A DNA stretch of 64,000 nt from DATBAX01 sp963723765 (GTDB lineage: Bacteria; Acidobacteriota; Terriglobia; Terriglobales; Acidobacteriaceae), in contig CAVRSD010000010.1 in the NCBI GenBank assembly GCA_963723765.1, positions 203,347 to 267,346 of the forward strand, given 5' to 3'. Both the position numbers and the translations under genes were made by a program. Below, piece by piece: positions 54,233-63,256 of this stretch. The notes under the pieces were generated by a model that worked only from the letters and a program-made list of their open reading frames with translations, had not been told where the DNA came from and ran no database searches. Every line of letters begins with the position of its first letter. Position 1 is the first letter of the stretch.

Positions 54233-55252
54233 CTAAGGGCACGCAGTCGTCGAGGTCGGGACGTTGTACAAGGTGTTTCCCCTGACAGTATCTACCGAGC
54301 TTAGATTGGCGATTCCTATTGGAGCACTAGAGATAGTATTGTGCTCGGTTTTAGTTTGCTGATTGCAATGTAGATCAACCGCTGCAGTACTGCTCTGCAC
54401 GATAACGTTGGATTCAACCACCGAGTATCCGGCGGTCCCCCCGATAAAAATACCTGTCCCATTATCGAACAAGTTATTGTGAGCAATCAGAGTTGGAGTA
54501 AATGGAAGGTTTCCACCCGAGTAAATACCCACACTCGCGCCGATGATGGTGTTTTCCTTGACAGTCATTCCATCGAAGAAGTTGTTTAGGAAAAGGCCCA
54601 CGCCACCCGCAAGATCGATGGTATTATGCGCTGCTAAGCCATCTGTAAATTCATAATCGATTCCTGCTTGCACGCTTGTACTGGTTGACGAGATCCAGCT
54701 CGTGTTTACATTCACGATAAAGCCAGTCGCCCCATTGGATGTTGCCAGAATACCGGTACCGCCAAAATCATGAATGTTGCTGTTCCGAATATCAACCGTG
54801 TCTACGACAAAGGAACTGCCAACTAACGAAATTCCGCAGCCACTGACTTCCACATTGTTTATGGTTCCGGAGGCGAACACGTAAGAGATTCCACAGCCAC
54901 CTGAAGTTGTCCCATCTCCGTTCACAATGAGATTGCTGATATCTACAGGACCGAAGCCGGAATCGTCCGTTGCTTGCGCCGAAATGCTTTGCACTGTGAC
55001 AGTCTTTATGCCGGTCGCGTTGTCCGGTCCCTTCAAGATCAACGGCTGCGCGATTGTGACCTGCTCAGGGTAAGTGCCCGCACAGACAAGCACTGTCGAA
55101 TTTGGCGGCACGGCAGCGACCGCCTCAGAGATGGTCGAATAGCTGACGAGGTGAGGCTTGCAATTTCCGACGGCAAAAATCTGTGCAGATGCGCTTGGCG
55201 CACTCAAAGTTACGCAGATACCAACGAAGAACAGAACCGAAAGACACTTCAC
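54233..55252 (-). CDS. Secreted right-handed parallel beta-helix protein
   Basis: 339 aa with a Sec signal peptide (MKCLSVLFFVGICVTLSAPSASA, cleaved after the AQ-preceding Ala). Then comes a NosD-like start (HLVSYSTISEAVAAVPPNSTVLVCAGTYPE, shown here only to indicate the periplasmic copper-binding/parallel beta-helix entry) and rungs with [VI]-x-x-N-x-[IV] spacing such as VKENTIIGASVGIYSGGN. It contains several Cys residues. It is alone on its strand with a free upstream region of 359 bp. Role unknown; a carbohydrate-active or structural beta-helix is likely. Distinct in sequence from the protein at 27156-28781. Confidence 0.77.
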   Translation of the reverse strand: MKCLSVLFFVGICVTLSAPSASAQIFAVGNCKPHLVSYSTISEAVAAVPPNSTVLVCAGTYPEQVTIAQPLILKGPDNATGIKTVTVQSISAQATDDSGFGPVDISNLIVNGDGTTSGGCGISYVFASGTINNVEVSGCGISLVGSSFVVDTVDIRNSNIHDFGGTGILATSNGATGFIVNVNTSWISSTSTSVQAGIDYEFTDGLAAHNTIDLAGGVGLFLNNFFDGMTVKENTIIGASVGIYSGGNLPFTPTLIAHNNLFDNGTGIFIGGTAGYSVVESNVIVQSSTAAVDLHCNQQTKTEHNTISSAPIGIANLSSVDTVRGNTLYNVPTSTTACP

Positions 55253-55611
55253 AGAATACTCCTAAACTTGGCTCTTGCGTCGAAGCAGTACAGTGGCGCA
55301 GGCTGGGGTTTGTGGCGGAAGAACAACGTGATTCCAATCGCGACCATGAGGGAAAAACACCGCGAGATTCCCGTAGACTTTGACTGAAAAGGCATTATGT
55401 GTCAATCACTAAGTGGGTTCGTATTACGAGAAGAGATAGTGCAAAGTTTTTCATCTGATTGGGGTTAGGTGTTTCCGTGCTGATCGTGAACAATGGAACC
55501 AGAAATGGCCGAGCCTATACGCAAGTCAGGGTCCCAGCACTTTACAAATCTAATTCTCTTCATTGAACTGCTTCGAAATCCCACATTTGTTCGCACCATC
55601 CTGAATACACG
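55253..55611. other. Divergent intergenic region, 359 bp
   Basis: Lies between the start of the minus-strand beta-helix gene and the + strand membrane-protein gene, so it should hold promoters for both. Short frames inside it have no recognisable product or ribosome site. TTGAAC at about 55564 could serve the + gene, but no convincing -10 follows. I see no repeats, operators or RNA element. Confidence 0.4.
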
Positions 55612-57072
55612 ATGATGAATCCAGACACCTCAGTTCCTGCGGGAGTCTTCAAGCAGACCGTTGACTTCATCCGGAAAAACTGGCCTAAGCTCTTAGCTAT
55701 TTCAGCGGCTGTGCTAACCCCCTGTTTTTGGCATCGCCGCCTTGAGGCGGGAGACCTGGGAAGCCATGTGTACAATGCCTGGCTGGTTCAGCTGGTTCAG
55801 CAGCATAAGGTCTCTGGTATTTGGATCGCCTCGCAACGAACCAACGTCCTTTTCGATTTGCTGCTCAGCGCCGTTGCCCGGATTGCAGGCCTGCGGCTAT
55901 CAGCGCACTTTGTTGCGGGCGCGGCAGTCTTACTTTTTTTTTGGGGATCAGTCGCACTCGTCACCGCAGCCGCAAATCGGGTGCCGTGGACTGTCTTGCC
56001 TTTGATTGCCATGGTAAGTTACGGCTGGACATTCAATATCGGTTTTTTTAATTACTATCTCTCACTGGCCATGGCTTTTATTGGCATTGCGATTGTGTGG
56101 CGCGGCAAATGGTGGGAAGTTTTTTTGGCGCTGGCTTTGGTGCCATTGATCATGCTGGCGAATCCTTTGGGCCTGGTGTGGTTAGTCGGCGCGGCAGTCT
56201 ACATCGCGGTACTGGTTCGGGTGGAGATTCGCTATCAGATTGTCGCATTTTGTTTGGCGGGATCGATATTGATCGTCGTCCATAGTTATCTTGGGAGCCA
56301 TTTCGTCGTTTTCACGAAGAACCACCGCCTTCTGCATAACGGAGTCGATCAATTACTACTGTTTGGACCGCTGTACATACTACCCGCTGCGGCATTGTGT
56401 GGCCTCATCCTGATCGCCGTCTTTTTAGATGTAGTGAACAGGAGGGGCAAGGAAGATCTGTGGCTTATTTGGAGTATTCCGTTACAACTTTATGTTCTCG
56501 TCTTCGTGTCGACCATCTTGCTTCCTGATTCGATCGCACTCCCGCAATATCGGGCCCCTATTTCGTTGTTGACCTCGCGCCTGACCTCTGTATCCGCGGT
56601 ATTGCTGTGCTGTTTGGTGGGCATCCTGCGCCCGAGGCGATGGCACATGATCGGTTTTGGCACCATTGCGGTCCTATTTTTTTCCTTGCTGTATTTCGAT
56701 ACCGCCAGTGTGGGGAGATTGGAGGCACAGGCTGAGCACTTGATTGGTACACTGCCTCCAGGGCAGCGTGTAATTGTTACGTTGCCGAACGAGCCGAATT
56801 CGCGATTGCCAATCGAACATGTTGTCGACAGTGCGTGTATTTACCATTGTTTTGAGTTCAGCAACTACGAAGCTAGCACTGGTCAGTTCAGAGTCCGCGC
56901 ACAGCCAGACAATCTCATTGTTGTGGCCAGCCACGCAGCCATGGAAGAAATGTATTACGGAACTTACAAACCTTCGGCATCGGAGTTGCCGATGTTTCAA
57001 ATCTACAAGTGCGGCCGGAGTGGGGTAGATGAACAACTATGTATGCGCCCGCTTTCATCCACCAGGGATTAG
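55612..57072 (+). CDS. Polytopic membrane protein of unknown function (GT-C-like layout)
   Basis: 486 aa with about ten membrane helices between residues 25 and 365 (for example IAMVSYGWTFNIGFFNYYLS, LLFGPLYILPAAALCGLILI), then a soluble domain of about 110 residues. The first loop holds EAGDLGSHVYNAWLVQLVQ, an acidic motif in the position of GT-C glycosyltransferase active sites. I do not recognise a defined family. The neighbours (Dpm1-GtrA fusion downstream) supply polyprenyl-phosphate sugars, the donor type such enzymes use, so a glycosyltransferase role is possible but unproven. Confidence 0.6.
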   Translation: MMNPDTSVPAGVFKQTVDFIRKNWPKLLAISAAVLTPCFWHRRLEAGDLGSHVYNAWLVQLVQQHKVSGIWIASQRTNVLFDLLLSAVARIAGLRLSAHFVAGAAVLLFFWGSVALVTAAANRVPWTVLPLIAMVSYGWTFNIGFFNYYLSLAMAFIGIAIVWRGKWWEVFLALALVPLIMLANPLGLVWLVGAAVYIAVLVRVEIRYQIVAFCLAGSILIVVHSYLGSHFVVFTKNHRLLHNGVDQLLLFGPLYILPAAALCGLILIAVFLDVVNRRGKEDLWLIWSIPLQLYVLVFVSTILLPDSIALPQYRAPISLLTSRLTSVSAVLLCCLVGILRPRRWHMIGFGTIAVLFFSLLYFDTASVGRLEAQAEHLIGTLPPGQRVIVTLPNEPNSRLPIEHVVDSACIYHCFEFSNYEASTGQFRVRAQPDNLIVVASHAAMEEMYYGTYKPSASELPMFQIYKCGRSGVDEQLCMRPLSSTRD

Positions 57073-57074
57073 GA

Positions 57075-57112
57075 GAGCACCGATTGACGGGTCGAGTGGG
57101 TATTCGGTGCTC
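57075..57112. repeat. Inverted repeat after the membrane-protein gene
   Basis: GAGCACCGA (57075-57083) and TCGGTGCTC (57104-57112) are perfect 9-bp inverted copies around a 20-base loop, just after the stop of the preceding gene. It may act as a weak terminator or an mRNA-end structure; no T-run follows. Confidence 0.45.
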
Positions 57113-57114
57113 AT

Positions 57115-57146
57115 TGTAATGAGGTGGTGTTGTAATGAGGTGGTGT
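57115..57146. repeat. Perfect 16-bp tandem duplication
   Basis: TGTAATGAGGTGGTGT occurs twice with no spacer, between the inverted repeat at 57075-57112 and the Dpm1-GtrA gene. Origin could be replication slippage; a regulatory role is possible but not indicated by anything else. Confidence 0.85.
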
Positions 57147-57260
57147 TCTGAGTCGTTGCTGAAATGGCTGAAGAATTGCCGGTAAGCTTCGAGCTAGGCC
57201 ATTGTGGTGCATGATGGGCGATTTGCTGCGAACGTTTCTAATTTACTGTCTAGTCTCGAT

Positions 57261-58388
57261 ATGACGTGTAATCCCGATTTGAATTCCGTAGACGCCGCGA
57301 TCGAATTAGCGGTTGTGATTCCCACCTACAATGAGCGGGAAAATATTCGTCCACTTCTAGATGCGCTTTCGAAGGCTCTCGCCGGGGTCGAATGGGAAGC
57401 TATTTTCGTGGACGACAACTCCCCCGACGGCACAGCAGAATATGTCCGCGGTATAGCTGCAAAGAATCGAAGAATTCACGTACTGGAACGTCTGGGCCGT
57501 CGTGGTCTCTCGTCGGCTTGCATTGAAGGGATCCTGGCCACATCCGCTCCTTTTGTCGGCGTCATGGACGCAGATATGCAGCATGACGAGAGCGTACTGC
57601 CAGAGATGCTAAGGCGGATAAAGTCGGAGTCCTTGGACGTTGTGGTAGCCAGCCGCAATCTTCAGGACGGGGGCATGGGTGAGTTCTCACGGCGCCGAGT
57701 CTGGTTGAGCAATGCCGGAAGCCGAGTAAGCCGTTTGGTTTGCCACTGCGATGTGTCCGACCCGATGAGTGGCTTCTTCATCGTGAGGCGCCGATTTTTT
57801 GAGAGTGTGGCCAAGCGTCTGACGGGAGCAGGGTTCAAGATATTGGTGGACATCCTGGCTTCCAGCACGGTCCCGGTTCGGATCGGTGAGGTGCCATACC
57901 AATTCCGCGCACGTCAGCGGGGAGAAAGTAAGCTCGACGTTAACGTCGCATTGGAATACCTCTTTTTGTTGGTGGATAAGGTCATCGGGACCATCGTTCC
58001 CACCCGGTTTGTTATTTTTGTACTGGTCGGTTCCCTGGGGTTGTTGGTCCACCTCGCTATCCTGGCATTGCTTTACACCCGCATGCATGTGGGCTTCGCA
58101 CGGGCTCAAGTCCTGGCCACCATCGTTGCCATGACGTTCAATTTCTTATTGAACAATGTAGTCACATTTCGAGACCGTCGCTTGCGCGGATGGAAAATTG
58201 CCACCGGTTTGGTCACTTTTTATCTCGCCTGCTCGCTAGGCGCACTGATTAATGTCAGTTTTGCGGAGCTCTTACTGCGCTCCGGTTTTTCCTGGTATTT
58301 GGCCGGAATCTCTGGCATTGCTATCAGCTCGGTGTGGAACTACGGTGTGAATACGATTCTTACCTGGCGTCGAGCGAGGACAAAATAG
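57261..58388 (+). CDS. Polyprenyl-phosphate mannosyl/glucosyl synthase fused to GtrA-like domain
   Basis: N-terminal 240 residues are a GT2 Dpm1-type enzyme that makes polyprenyl-phosphate-hexose: LAVVIPTYNERENIRPLLDA, FVDDNSPDGTAEYV, VMDADMQHDESVLPEML (DAD), SGFFIVRRRFFE and FRARQRGESKL. The remaining 130 residues are a GtrA-like four-helix membrane domain (FVIFVLVGSLGLLVHLAIL, TFNFLLNNVVTFRDRR, GINTIL-like end VNTILTWRR). Fusion of the two is a known arrangement in actinobacteria and acidobacteria. ATG 57261 is preferred to a GTG at 57204 because the GT2 core follows at once. It probably supplies donors to the GT-C-like proteins nearby. Confidence 0.87.
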   Translation: MTCNPDLNSVDAAIELAVVIPTYNERENIRPLLDALSKALAGVEWEAIFVDDNSPDGTAEYVRGIAAKNRRIHVLERLGRRGLSSACIEGILATSAPFVGVMDADMQHDESVLPEMLRRIKSESLDVVVASRNLQDGGMGEFSRRRVWLSNAGSRVSRLVCHCDVSDPMSGFFIVRRRFFESVAKRLTGAGFKILVDILASSTVPVRIGEVPYQFRARQRGESKLDVNVALEYLFLLVDKVIGTIVPTRFVIFVLVGSLGLLVHLAILALLYTRMHVGFARAQVLATIVAMTFNFLLNNVVTFRDRRLRGWKIATGLVTFYLACSLGALINVSFAELLLRSGFSWYLAGISGIAISSVWNYGVNTILTWRRARTK

Positions 58389-58469
58389 TGCGTGAGGATC
58401 GCATCCGGTTTTGACACAATTGCTCTGGCTTGACGGCTCGCTCCGATCACCGATCCCGGAGAATCACCA

Positions 58470-58958
58470 ATGAGGAAGGTTCCCGTCCTGATAAAGATAC
58501 TAGTTCCCGTACTTGGCATAGCCGCGATCCTGACCATCCGAAGTATTGTGCAGGTCAACCCCCCGCACACGTCCAATGCCAGTGTGGGAGATCCCTTGCC
58601 CGTGGCGCCAGCCCCTATTCAACTATGCAGCGGAGGGTTGTCCGTTGCTTCTAGTGGACAGGCGCAGCCGCAGAGCGGCCCGAAGCCACACTCCGTAACC
58701 CTTTCGTGGAATCCGAGTATTCCGGCTTCCCATTCACCCAGAGACGTCATCAAAGGCTATTTCGTGTTTCGAAGCCAAACCTCACAGACCTACGCCGACA
58801 GTAATAGGATCAATTCATTACCTTTGATTGGAACGCAATGCATAGATACTGCGGTGGAACCGCGAACAACTTACTATTATGTAGTTAAGGCGCTGGCTGC
58901 GAGTGGAGAACAGAGCGTGGCTTCGAAAGAGATCAAGGCCGTGATCCCGTTTCCGTAG
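58470..58958 (+). CDS. Membrane-anchored fibronectin-type III-like protein
   Basis: 162 aa: one N-terminal helix (VPVLIKILVPVLGIAAILTI), a Pro/Ser linker with a Cys, then a single FN3-like domain (SVTLSWNPSIPAS, VIKGYFVFRS, TTYYYVVKALAASGEQS). The C-terminal sequence KAVIPFP closely matches the ends of two proteins at 62599-63256 and 63631-64000. Function unknown; extracytoplasmic and probably adhesive or glycan-binding. Confidence 0.68.
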   Translation: MRKVPVLIKILVPVLGIAAILTIRSIVQVNPPHTSNASVGDPLPVAPAPIQLCSGGLSVASSGQAQPQSGPKPHSVTLSWNPSIPASHSPRDVIKGYFVFRSQTSQTYADSNRINSLPLIGTQCIDTAVEPRTTYYYVVKALAASGEQSVASKEIKAVIPFP

Positions 58959-59073
58959 AAGGTCTCGCAGTGTGATCGCGGGGCAGATGTAGGGCCGAAC
59001 ATCGCCCCTTCAACGCGCTTGAACTGCCGCATCGTTTAGCGAATAAAATTTGTTCGACAGTCCCTGGAGTGAA

Positions 59074-59958
59074 GTGAGAAAGCTGTCTCCATTTCTACGG
59101 TTTCTTGTCCTGCTGGCGATCTCTGCCGTGATCTGGGGACGTCCCCTGTTTACTACCTTCGCGCTGGCGCTGCACAATGATGAATACACCCACATTCTTT
59201 TGATCTTCCCGGTCAGCGCTGCTTTGATCTTTCTGGAATGGAAGCCTTTGGGATTTTCTTCCGTACCCGGCACGAAAGCAGGTTCAGGATTGCTCGTCCT
59301 GGCGATCCTCGCCGGTGGTTTCGGGCGCTGGGCTATGCCCAATCTGTCGCCTGACATTCATCTTTCGATAAATATGTTGGCATTGATAATCTGGTGGTTG
59401 GGAGCTTTTGTTTTTTGTTTCGGGACCCGGATCTCGCTCCGGTTGCTGTTTCCACTCTGTTTTCTGTTCTGTCTGGTTCCTCTCCCCGAGTTTGCTCTGA
59501 ATCGCATTGTGACTCTGCTGCAGCAGCAGTCCGCAAATGCGACCCGGCTGCTTTTTGCCGCCGCCGGAATTCCGGTGATACAAAACGGCATGTTCATTTC
59601 CATTCCAGGCGTGACCGTAGAAGTGGCCCGGGAGTGCAGCAGTATTCGCTCCAGCCTGATGTTGCTGGTGACCAGCATGGTGCTGGCGCATCTGTTCCTG
59701 CGTTCGATTTGGGGAAAAACCATTGTGGTTCTGGCCGCGATTCCGCTTTCCGTGGCCAAGAATGCGGTCCGAATTTTCACTCTTTCCATGCTGGGAGTGC
59801 ACGTGGATGCGGGATTCTTACACGGTAGCCTGCATGAAAAAGGTGGAATTGTGTTTTTCCTCTTGGCCCTGCTTGTTGTAGTGCTGCTATTGTGGCTGCT
59901 CGGGCTGGCGGAAAACAAAAAATCACACCCTGCTGTTTTGCTTCTCGATAAGCCCTGA
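59074..59958 (+). CDS. Exosortase (EpsH/XrtA family)
   Basis: Integral-membrane cysteine transpeptidase that processes PEP-CTERM-tagged proteins. About eight membrane helices; the catalytic triad is Cys188 in RECSSIRSS, Arg233 in AVRIFTLS and His254 in SLHEKGG. GTG 59074 is favoured because GGAG lies four bases upstream; a TTG at 59050 is the alternative. The length of 294 aa matches the core exosortase without the fused EpsI domain. No EpsI gene and no protein with a PEP-CTERM tail were found in the window, so its substrates lie elsewhere. It is the hallmark gene of this EPS locus type. Confidence 0.9.
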   Translation: MRKLSPFLRFLVLLAISAVIWGRPLFTTFALALHNDEYTHILLIFPVSAALIFLEWKPLGFSSVPGTKAGSGLLVLAILAGGFGRWAMPNLSPDIHLSINMLALIIWWLGAFVFCFGTRISLRLLFPLCFLFCLVPLPEFALNRIVTLLQQQSANATRLLFAAAGIPVIQNGMFISIPGVTVEVARECSSIRSSLMLLVTSMVLAHLFLRSIWGKTIVVLAAIPLSVAKNAVRIFTLSMLGVHVDAGFLHGSLHEKGGIVFFLLALLVVVLLLWLLGLAENKKSHPAVLLLDKP

Positions 59959-60003
59959 TGTTTTGCCTTTACCGGAAATGGTATTCGGCCTAGGATTTCT
60001 TTA

Positions 60004-61074
60004 ATGCCATCAAAATCAATTCTCGTGACCGGCGGCGCCGGCTTCATCGGCTCCAATTTCATATTGCAGTGGCTGGCGGCTGAAAACACCCCAGTCGTTA
60101 ACCTCGACAAGCTCACTTATGCCGGAAACCTTGCCAATCTGGAGAGTGTTTCCGCCAATCCGCAATACAGTTTTGTTCACGGCGACATCGGCGATAGGTC
60201 ATTGGTAGCTGATCTGTTGCGGCGGCATCAGCCTCAGGCCATCGTCCATTTTGCGGCGGAGAGCCACGTGGACCGGTCCATCCACGGACCCGACGATTTT
60301 GTACGTACGAACGTGAATGGCACTTTTAACCTGTTGGAGGAAGTGCGGGCGTACTGGTCTGCGCTGAACGGGCAACCAAAGACTGCGTTCCGTTTTCTTC
60401 ACGTCTCTACCGACGAGGTTTATGGGTCCCTCCGTCCCGAAGATCCGGCTTTTTCCGAGACCACGGCGTACGCGCCTAACAGTCCGTATTCCGCCTCCAA
60501 AGCGGCTTCCGACCATCTGGTGCGCGCCTACCATCACACCTATGGTCTGCCTACACTCACCACGAACTGTTCCAACAACTATGGGCCCTATCAGTTTCCT
60601 GAGAAGTTAATCCCGCTGGTAATTCTCAATGCTCTCAATGGCAAAGCCCTGCCAGTCTATGGCGACGGCAAGAATGTTCGCGACTGGTTATATGTAGCTG
60701 ACCATTGTGAGGCCATCCGCACCGTCTTGAGCAAGGGCAGAGTCGGCGAAACCTATAACATCGGGGGAGAAAACGAGAAGCGCAACCTTGAGATTGTGAA
60801 CGTGATTTGCTCTATTCTCGACGAGCTGAGACCTAAGGATCCAGTGGTTCCCCACGCCAAGCTCATCACCTTTGTACAGGATCGCCCCGGCCATGATCGT
60901 CGCTATGCCATTGACGCCAGGAAGATTGAAGCCGAGCTGGGCTGGAAGCCGCGGGAGACCTTCGAAACCGGTATCCGAAAGACCATCGAGTGGTACCTGG
61001 CCAACAGCGCCTGGATCGAGGGGGTTACCAGCGGAACCTACCGCCAATGGATCGCAACCCAGTATTCTGTTTAG
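60004..61074 (+). CDS. rfbB: dTDP-glucose 4,6-dehydratase
   Basis: Second enzyme of dTDP-L-rhamnose synthesis; converts dTDP-glucose to the 4-keto-6-deoxy sugar. Extended SDR fold: SILVTGGAGFIGSNF near the N-terminus, NLDKLTYAGNLANL, HVSTDEVYG, catalytic Tyr162-x3-Lys166 in YSASKAA, then NNYGPYQFPEKLIPL, DGKNVRDWLYV and RPGHDRRYAID. All are the RfbB-specific blocks rather than those of epimerases. The length of 356 aa is normal. It is the first of three rhamnose-pathway genes here. Confidence 0.95.
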   Translation: MPSKSILVTGGAGFIGSNFILQWLAAENTPVVNLDKLTYAGNLANLESVSANPQYSFVHGDIGDRSLVADLLRRHQPQAIVHFAAESHVDRSIHGPDDFVRTNVNGTFNLLEEVRAYWSALNGQPKTAFRFLHVSTDEVYGSLRPEDPAFSETTAYAPNSPYSASKAASDHLVRAYHHTYGLPTLTTNCSNNYGPYQFPEKLIPLVILNALNGKALPVYGDGKNVRDWLYVADHCEAIRTVLSKGRVGETYNIGGENEKRNLEIVNVICSILDELRPKDPVVPHAKLITFVQDRPGHDRRYAIDARKIEAELGWKPRETFETGIRKTIEWYLANSAWIEGVTSGTYRQWIATQYSV

Positions 61075-61108
61075 ATACACATATGGATTTCCTCGTGGAC
61101 TCTAAATA

Positions 61109-62012
61109 ATGCCCACTCAAACCAAAGCTTCGCCTTACAAAGGGATCATTCTGGCCGGAGGCTCGGGTACGCGGCTTTATCCCGTTACCCACGCCGTTTG
61201 TAAGAGCCTTCTGCCCATTTACGACAAGCCGATGATCTACTATCCGCTGTCCACGCTCATGTTGGCGGGCATTCAGGATATTTTGATAATCTCCACGTCC
61301 GGAAGATGTGCCCAGGTTCCAGCAGCTTCTGGGAGACGGTTCGCGTTTCGGAGTGAGTTTTCAGTATGTGGCCCAGCCCCGGCCCGAGGGAATCGCTCAA
61401 GCTTTCCTGGTGGGAAAAGAGTTCATCGGCTCCTCATCGTGTGCTTTGGTTCTCGGGGACAACATCTTCTACGGACACGATTTCGCCAAGAGCGTCCAAA
61501 AAGCCGGAGAAAACATAAAAGGTGCGCGGGTCTTCGCTTATCCAGTGCACGATCCCGAGCGTTATGGAGTCGTGGAATTTGATTCCTCAGGGAAAGCGTT
61601 GAGCCTGGAAGAAAAGCCAAAGTCTCCTAAATCGCGCTATGCGGTTACTGGTCTGTATTTCTATGACAATCAAGTGGTTGAGGTGGCCGAATCCTTGAAG
61701 CCCTCAGCCCGCGGAGAACTGGAAATTACCGACGTCAACAAGGAATACATGAAGCGCGGCCAACTTGAAGTCGAGGTCATGGGCCGCGGCATGGCATGGC
61801 TCGATACCGGCACTCATGAGGCCATGCTAGAGGCTTCTCTTTTTATCCAAACCATTGAAACCCGCCAGGGATTGATGGTTTCCTGTCCTGAAGAGATCGC
61901 CTACCGTTACGGATACATCACCGCCAGCCAACTGGAGACTATCGCCTCTTCCATGAAAAATAATCGTTATGGCACATACTTATTGCAGTTGCTGACGGAA
62001 AAGGTGTTCTAG
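61109..62012 (+). CDS. rfbA: Glucose-1-phosphate thymidylyltransferase, frameshifted near 61298
   Basis: First enzyme of dTDP-rhamnose synthesis. The 5' part encodes KGIILAGGSGTRLYPVT, SLLPIYDKPMIYYPL and GIQDILIIST, then loses frame and would stop at 61582. One extra base at about 61298 (ACGTCCGG for ACGCCGG) explains this: from 61299 the frame one base on restores TPEDVPRFQQLLGDGS, LVLGDNIFYGH, YGVVEFDSSG, EEKPKSPKS, GLYFYDN, ARGELEITDVN and WLDTGTHEA to the stop at 62012. The joined protein has about 300 aa, the family length. Both parts are fully conserved, so the indel may be a sequence error; the pathway needs this enzyme. Confidence 0.92.
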
Positions 62013-62032
62013 ATGTTCGAGAGATCGAGTCG

Positions 62033-62575
62033 ATGAAAGTCATTCCAACTGCTTTACCGGAAGTCCTGCTCCTGGAACCACGAATTTTCGCGGATGATCG
62101 CGGATTTTTTCTGGAGAGCTACAACGAAAAGGTCTTTGCCGGTCTCGGCATTCCGGAGCGGTTCGTGCAGGACAATCATTCGTTCTCCAAACAGAATGTT
62201 GTGCGTGGTTTGCATTATCAGGCTGCCCATCCGCAAGGGAAGTTGGTCCGGGCCGCCACCGGTGAAATATTCGACGTAGCTGTCGACTTGCGCCAAAGCT
62301 CTCCCACCTTCGGTAAATGGTGTGGCGAGATACTTTCGGCCGAAAACAAGCGCATGCTTTGGATCCCGGCTGGTTTTGCCCACGGCTTTAGCGTTCTGTC
62401 TCAGGACGCACAAGTGCTCTACAAAGCCACGGACTTTTACCATCCCGAGTCCGAACGCACGGTCATCTGGAATGATTCTCGGTTGGGGATTGACTGGAAG
62501 CTCACAGGGCAAGCCATTGTTTCCGGCAAAGACCAGCTCGGCGTATCTTTCCGAGACGCTGAACCCTTCCAGTAG
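62033..62575 (+). CDS. rfbC: dTDP-4-dehydrorhamnose 3,5-epimerase
   Basis: Third enzyme of dTDP-L-rhamnose synthesis, a cupin-fold epimerase. RIFADDRGFFLESYN, QDNHSFSKQNVVRGLHYQ (catalytic His in GLHYQ), GKLVRAATGEIFDVAVDLR, PAGFAHGFSVLS and the conserved Tyr region QVLYKATDFYHPESE are all present. 180 aa, normal length. The fourth gene, rfbD, is not in the window. The direction changes after this gene: the next two coding regions are on the minus strand and unrelated to sugar synthesis. Confidence 0.95.
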   Translation: MKVIPTALPEVLLLEPRIFADDRGFFLESYNEKVFAGLGIPERFVQDNHSFSKQNVVRGLHYQAAHPQGKLVRAATGEIFDVAVDLRQSSPTFGKWCGEILSAENKRMLWIPAGFAHGFSVLSQDAQVLYKATDFYHPESERTVIWNDSRLGIDWKLTGQAIVSGKDQLGVSFRDAEPFQ

Positions 62576-62598
62576 CCCGCAAGCGAGTTCAGAACCGT

Positions 62599-63256
62599 CT
62601 ATGGGATCACAGCTTTCGCCTGGTTCGAAGTTGTGCTTTCCGCTGCATCTGCATCGACCGCGGTCGCCACATAGTAATACGTTGACGACGACTTGACGGT
62701 ACTGTCCACAAAACTGGTGTCAGGCTGGGGAGAGGAAGTCAGTTTCGTCGGATAAGGCCCACCCGGCTACCGTCCCGCGATAAATGTTGTAGCCCACCAC
62801 CGAGGAAGTACTAGGACTCCAGGACAGGCTTACCGTATGTTGGGTCGATTGTGCCCCTGTTCCGCTGAGAGCGGCGCTCGCGTTGTCCGCAGCATCGCTC
62901 ATAAATGCCAGTGCGCCGGGAGAGCTTCCCGCCGTTTGGGGTGCGAATGTGACCTTGAAGGAGACACTCTTGCCCGCCTCCACCGTCACCGGGAACGTGA
63001 TTCCGCTGAGAGCGTACCCCTCGCCCGATTCATCGACCGTTGAAATCGTGACATCCGCATCGGTCGCCGTGAGGGTTCCCGTCTTCGATACGCTGCTACC
63101 CACTGCCACACTCCCAAAAGCCACAGTCGTAGGCGACACCGACAGCTCTCCTGAAGGGCTGGTGGTGGTTGTTTTAGGAGCTACCGGCGTAAGGCTGCAA
63201 CCCGCCAGTAGAGCGGTTGCCAGCAGCACCAACCCAGGTAAATAGCTTCTCCGCAT
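62599..63256 (-). CDS. Choice-of-anchor D / FN3 lipoprotein, frameshifted near 62760
   Basis: The protein starts at ATG 63256 (GGAGAGG eight bases upstream) with a lipoprotein signal peptide, MRRSYLPGLVLLATALLAGC, so it is lipid-anchored at Cys20. A choice-of-anchor D (ASPM-SPD-2-Hydin-like) domain follows: LSVSPTTVAFGSVAVGSS, VSFKVTFAPQTAGSS. Next is a fibronectin-like domain beginning TVSLSWSPSTSSVVGYNIYRG. There, at about 62757-62765, one extra base shifts the frame; corrected, the domain continues GGPYPTKLTSSPQPDTSFVD, STYYYVATAVDADAAEST and ends KAVIP at 62599. Typical secreted Terriglobia protein; role unknown. Confidence 0.78.
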
